The translations under genes and the position numbers were made by a program. A stretch of DNA of 51,373 bases, from NCBI GenBank assembly GCA_029572955.1, contig JAKPQE010000051.1:1-51373 (forward strand), read 5' to 3'. This DNA is from Pseudomonadota bacterium (GTDB taxonomy: Bacteria; Pseudomonadota; Alphaproteobacteria; Rhizobiales; JAKPQE01). Under the pieces are notes generated by a model. The model did not search any database. It was not told the origin of the DNA and saw nothing but the letters and a program-made list of their open reading frames with translations. Positions 48,277 to 51,373 of the stretch are shown one piece after another (positions within the stretch are counted from its first letter, which is position 1; every line of letters begins with the position of its first letter).

Positions 48277-49836
48277 TCAGTCGTCCGCTTTCGGCGCCCG
48301 GACCGGGCGCAGCAGGAAGGCCGGGACGTGGTCGCCGAGACCCACCACCGGCGGCTCGCGGTCGTTGTCGCGGCGGCCGCGATCGCGTCGCGACGAGCGG
48401 TCCGACCGCGAGCGATTGCCCTCGGTCCGCTCGGGAGCGGGGCGTTCCTCACGCGGCTGGCGTTCCGCGCGCGGCTGACGCTCCTCGCGCGGCTGGCGCT
48501 CCTCGCGCGGCTGACGCTCTTCGCGGGGCTGGCGTTCTTCTCGCGGCTGGCGCGGTTCGGCGGCGGGCCTGGCCTCGGCGGCCGGCTTGCTCTCGCCGCT
48601 GGAGCGCGACTCGCCCGGCTTGCCGCGCCGCGACGGTCGACCGCCACGCCGGCGGCTGCCGCGATCGCGCTCGCCGTATGCCTCTTCGTCGCCCTCGTTT
48701 TCCGCGTCGATCGGCATCTCGGCGGACCAGACGATCTCCTTGCCGATCAGCTTCTCGATCGCCGAGACGTATTTCTTCTCGTCCGGCGTCACGATGGTGA
48801 AGGCGGTGCCGCTGCGGCCGGCGCGGCCGGTGCGGCCGACGCGATGGACATAGTCCTCCGCGTGGGTAGGAACGTCGTAGTTGAAGACGTGGCTGACATC
48901 GGGGATGTCGAGGCCGCGCGCCGCGACGTCGGAGGCGACGAGCAGCGTGATCTCGCCCTCGCGGAACTTGCCGAGGGTCGCCATGCGGGCGTGCTGGTCC
49001 ATGTCGCCATGCAGCGCGCCGACGTTGAATTCGTGCCGTTGCAGCGAGCGGTGGACGGTCGCCACGTCGCGCTTGCGGTTGCAGAAGACGATGGCGTTCT
49101 TGAGGTTTTCCGCCGAGCGGATGAGCGCGCGCAGGGTCTGGCGCTTGAAATGCGGCTCGCGGCGCGAGCCCGTCAGGAAATGGCTGACGGTCGTCGCCAT
49201 CGACGCCGGCCGCGCCACCTCGATCTTCACCGGCGCCTGCAGGAAGGCGTCGGCGAGGCGCTGGATCTCCGGCGGCATGGTGGCCGAGAAGAACAGCGTC
49301 TGGCGGGTGAACGGGATCAGCTTGCAGATGCGCTCGATGTCCGGGATGAAGCCCATGTCGAGCATGCGATCGCCCTCGTCGATGACGAGGATCTCGACGC
49401 CGGTGAGCAGCAGCTTGCCGCGCTCGTGATGGTCGAGCAGGCGGCCGGGCGTCGCGATCAGCACGTCGGCGCCGCGCGTCAGCTTGCGGTCCTGCTCGTC
49501 GAAGGAGACGCCGCCGATCAGCAGCGCGACGTTGAGCTTGTGATTGATGCCGTAGGTGACGAAGTTCTTTTCGACCTGGGCGGCAAGCTCGCGCGTCGGC
49601 TCGAGGATCAGCGTGCGCGGCATGCGCGCCCGCGCCCGTCCGCTCTCCAGGAGCGTTAGCATCGGCAGCACGAAGGACGCCGTCTTGCCGGTGCCGGTCT
49701 GGGCGATGCCGACGATGTCCTTGCGCTCCAGGACATGCGGGATCGCCTGCTCCTGGATGGGCGTGGGGTTGGTGTAGCCCGCTGCCGTGACGGCGGCGAG
49801 GACCTTTTCGCTAAGTCCGAGTTTGTCGAAGCTCAT
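48277..49836 (-). CDS. DEAD-box RNA helicase with repetitive basic tail
   Basis: 519 residues, RhlE-like. Q motif GYTNPTPIQEQAI, Walker A AQTGTGKTAS, PTRELAAQ, ATPGRLLD, the DEAD position as DEGD (VIDEGDRMLD), SAT, then the second RecA domain with ASDVAARGLDIPD and HRVGRTGRAGRSG. From about residue 375 the tail is a disordered, arginine-rich low-complexity stretch with six 18-bp repeats coding QPREER (see 48447-48555). Such tails bind RNA and, in some bacteria, RNase E. DEGD instead of DEAD is a known variant in some RhlE relatives. The start MSFDKLGLSEKVL is typical. Confidence 0.94.
   Translation of the reverse strand: MSFDKLGLSEKVLAAVTAAGYTNPTPIQEQAIPHVLERKDIVGIAQTGTGKTASFVLPMLTLLESGRARARMPRTLILEPTRELAAQVEKNFVTYGINHKLNVALLIGGVSFDEQDRKLTRGADVLIATPGRLLDHHERGKLLLTGVEILVIDEGDRMLDMGFIPDIERICKLIPFTRQTLFFSATMPPEIQRLADAFLQAPVKIEVARPASMATTVSHFLTGSRREPHFKRQTLRALIRSAENLKNAIVFCNRKRDVATVHRSLQRHEFNVGALHGDMDQHARMATLGKFREGEITLLVASDVAARGLDIPDVSHVFNYDVPTHAEDYVHRVGRTGRAGRSGTAFTIVTPDEKKYVSAIEKLIGKEIVWSAEMPIDAENEGDEEAYGERDRGSRRRGGRPSRRGKPGESRSSGESKPAAEARPAAEPRQPREERQPREERQPREERQPREERQPRAERQPREERPAPERTEGNRSRSDRSSRRDRGRRDNDREPPVVGLGDHVPAFLLRPVRAPKADD
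48447..48555 (-). repeat. 18-bp minisatellite in the DEAD-box tail
   Basis: Six units with the core GCGGCTGGCG or GCGGCTGACG (one GGGGCTGGCG) begin at 48453, 48471, 48489, 48507, 48525 and 48543, exactly 18 bp apart. On the coding strand each unit adds QPREER or QPRAER, so copy number can change without breaking the frame. Confidence 0.9.
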
Positions 49837-49996
49837 GCCGATTGGGACGCGTGTCCTTGTCCATCCGTTCGCCGGAAGGTCAAGACGGCTATCCGGTCGT
49901 TTTTCTGATGATGCCGGGGCAACATACGATTGCCCACGGCTTTGTCAATGATACGCTGGCAGCAAGCCGGGTTTTGCCGGCGTGAGGGAGGTAGCC

Positions 49997-50689
49997 ATGG
50001 CCGATCCGCTCGTCCTCGTCCCGGGTCTCAACTGCACGGCGCGCCTGTGGAGCCACCAGATCGTCGCGCTCGGGGGATCGCGGGCGATCGAGGTTGCCGA
50101 CCATCGCGGCCACAACACCGTCTCGGCGCTGGCCTTCGCGATTCTCGCCGATGCGCCGCCGAAATTCGCGCTCGCCGGCCTTTCCATGGGCGGTTATGTC
50201 GCCTTCGAAATCATGCGCGTCGCGCCCGAACGGGTGACGCGCCTGGCTCTTCTCGACACGACGGCCAAGCCCGACAGCGACGAGCGCCTCGCCGCCCGCC
50301 TCGCCCAGATCGAACTCGCCCGCACCGGGCGCTTCGGCGAGGTCCCCGACATCCAGTATCCGATGCTGGTCCATGCCGACCGCGAGAGCGACGCCGACCT
50401 GAAGGCGGTGGTGCGCGAAATGGCCGAGGAGACCGGCCCGGAGGCCTTCATCCGTCAGGTGACGGCGATCATGGGCCGGCCGGATTCGCGGCCGGGCCTC
50501 GGGGCGATCGGCTGTCCGACGATGGTGCTGGTCGGCGAGGGCGATCGCCTGACGCCGCCCGCCGAGGCGGCCGAGATGCACGCCGCGATTCGCGGCAGCC
50601 GGCTCGTCACCATCCCCGGTTCGGGCCACCTCTCCTCGATCGAGAAGCCCGAGGCCGTCGCGACCGCTCTCGCCGAGTGGCTTGCCTGA
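49997..50689 (+). CDS. Alpha/beta hydrolase
   Basis: 230 residues. VLVPGLNCTARLW near the start forms the oxyanion loop, AGLSMGGYVAFE carries the nucleophilic Ser near residue 64, and GEGDRLTPP and GSGHLSSIEKP give the Asp and His. Best described as a lipase/esterase-like fold of unknown substrate; it resembles the pimeloyl-CoA methyl ester esterase-type family only at fold level. The ATG at 49997 has GAGGGAGGT upstream. Divergent from the DEAD-box gene (160 bp) and convergent with the secreted-protein gene. Confidence 0.88.
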   Translation: MADPLVLVPGLNCTARLWSHQIVALGGSRAIEVADHRGHNTVSALAFAILADAPPKFALAGLSMGGYVAFEIMRVAPERVTRLALLDTTAKPDSDERLAARLAQIELARTGRFGEVPDIQYPMLVHADRESDADLKAVVREMAEETGPEAFIRQVTAIMGRPDSRPGLGAIGCPTMVLVGEGDRLTPPAEAAEMHAAIRGSRLVTIPGSGHLSSIEKPEAVATALAEWLA

Positions 50690-50702
50690 TTCGGCGCGCC
50701 GC

Positions 50703-51149
50703 TCAGTTGCTGATCGGCTGGAAGATGTAGTCGTCGGGCGCCTTGAGATAGAGCTCGTAGCCGAGTTCGAGTTCCTTTGCCGGATCGAAGCTCTCGATGA
50801 AGAGGGCAAGGCCCTCGTCGTCGACCTCGTAGGCGAAGTCGTAGACGACGATGCCGAGCTGGCCGAGTTCGGGGATCTCGATCGAGCGCTCGACCACCGG
50901 CGTGTTGCCGTCGGTCGTCAGCCACTGGACGAAGAGGCGCGAGGTGCCGCCGGTCTCGGGATCGCCGACGAAGAGGACGCGATAGACGCCGTCGCGCCCG
51001 TCCGTGTGCCATTCGCCGACGAGACGCACATCGGTCACCGAGGCGCCGAGCGCCGCCACGGCGTCGCCGACCTGATCGGCCCGCGTTTCCCCCGGTGCAA
51101 AGACGAGCAGGGCCGCGATGGCCGCGGCCACGAATGTTTTCCCCAGCAT
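50703..51149 (-). CDS. Secreted protein of unknown function
   Basis: 148 residues. A clear signal peptide (MLGKTFVAAAIAALLVFAPG, cleavage after TRA near residue 24) is followed by a compact beta-rich domain of about 120 residues, with VRLVGEWHTDG, VYRVLFVGDP, TSRLFVQWL and VVYDFAYEVDDEGLALF. There are no cysteines in the mature part. No family was recognised. It ends 13 bases from the convergent hydrolase stop. Directly upstream, 85 bases away, is an IS element end, so its promoter may lie in or next to that element. Confidence 0.75.
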   Translation of the reverse strand: MLGKTFVAAAIAALLVFAPGETRADQVGDAVAALGASVTDVRLVGEWHTDGRDGVYRVLFVGDPETGGTSRLFVQWLTTDGNTPVVERSIEIPELGQLGIVVYDFAYEVDDEGLALFIESFDPAKELELGYELYLKAPDDYIFQPISN

Positions 51150-51233
51150 GGCCCCTCCTTGGCTTCCAGCGGCACGAGGCTACATGAAAACGCGAAAACC
51201 GGGCAAGCTGGCCGCCCCCCGAAAGGCATGGTG

Positions 51234-51373
51234 CTAGGTCGTGGACTCATAATGCCGGGTCCACAATCGGATTGACGCGAGGGCGACTGCGGCGAGGAAG
51301 TTTCTGGCGAGTTTGTCGAAGCGTGTTGCGATGCGACGGAAGTGCTTGAGTTTGCAGAAGAAGCGTTCGACGA
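51234..51373 (-). mobile_element. IS5-family transposase, C-terminal part (runs off the right edge)
   Basis: 46 residues are visible, including VERFFCKLKHFRRIATRFDK, LARNFLAAVALASIRLW and a terminal YESTT followed by TAG. This is the C-terminal end of an IS5-type DDE transposase with the conserved ERxxxxxK helix (VERFFCKLK), which contains the last catalytic Glu. The element's outer end probably lies just beyond the stop, near 51221, but the terminal inverted repeat cannot be confirmed without the other end. Confidence 0.85.

Overview
The window is a GC-rich chromosomal segment from an alphaproteobacterium, most likely of the order Hyphomicrobiales (Rhizobiales). The evidence is the gene content and order: an NDUFA12-type complex I subunit, a DUF2155 gene next to aat-accC-accB-aroQ, a B12-dependent class II ribonucleotide reductase, an alphaproteobacterial RNase E with an acidic insertion in its S1 domain, and a suf operon that starts with a NifS-like desulfurase. 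The genus cannot be fixed from the sequence alone. No rRNA, tRNA, CRISPR array or prophage was seen. An IS5-type transposase fragment runs off the right edge, and a PHB synthase gene runs off the left edge.

Layout. 1-1537 (-): phaC, 5' part, carrying an in-frame 34-codon tandem duplication. 1924-8253 (+): lipoprotein, AlaC-type aminotransferase, hom, glpX, recJ. 8254-9129: a mostly non-coding island with a phased GAATC repeat array, two intrinsic terminators and an unlisted 57-residue gene. 9130-12840 (-): nrdJ, with a structured leader and an NrdR box. 13515-16106 (+): receiver protein, NDUFA12 subunit, methyltransferase, DUF2155 protein. 16113-19015 (-): aroQ-accB-accC-aat operon. 19287-21836 (-): rne. 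22612-28007 (+): amiC, mrcA, prfB (with programmed frameshift). 28084-30916 (-): LytM peptidase, DUF455 protein, bcp. 31097-34483 (+): AsmA/YhdP-like protein. 34547-35800 (-): tyrS. 35971-37074 (+): anmK. 37159-37818 (-): alpha/beta hydrolase. 38154-46784 (+): desulfurase-sufB-[GIY-YIG insert]-small membrane protein-sufC-sufD-sufS-sufT-sufA-tenA, followed by a truncated tfoX. 47033-49836 (-): GGDEF protein and DEAD-box helicase. 49997-50689 (+): alpha/beta hydrolase. 50703-51149 (-): secreted protein. 51234-end (-): IS5-type transposase.

Most genes are housekeeping: threonine/methionine precursor synthesis, gluconeogenesis, DNA repair and dNTP supply, fatty acid and shikimate synthesis, RNA decay, peptidoglycan synthesis and recycling, and Fe-S cluster assembly.

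The most unusual locus is a 797-bp, low-GC unit between sufB and the next suf gene. It carries a LEM-3/COG3680-like GIY-YIG nuclease gene. It is flanked by a 15-bp direct copy of the sufB 3' end, so both stop/start overlaps, the ribosome-binding site and the last five codons of sufB are reproduced at its far side. Other points of interest are the PhaC duplication, the helically phased GAATC array after recJ, and the tfoX fragment cut off at the stop codon of a convergent GGDEF gene.
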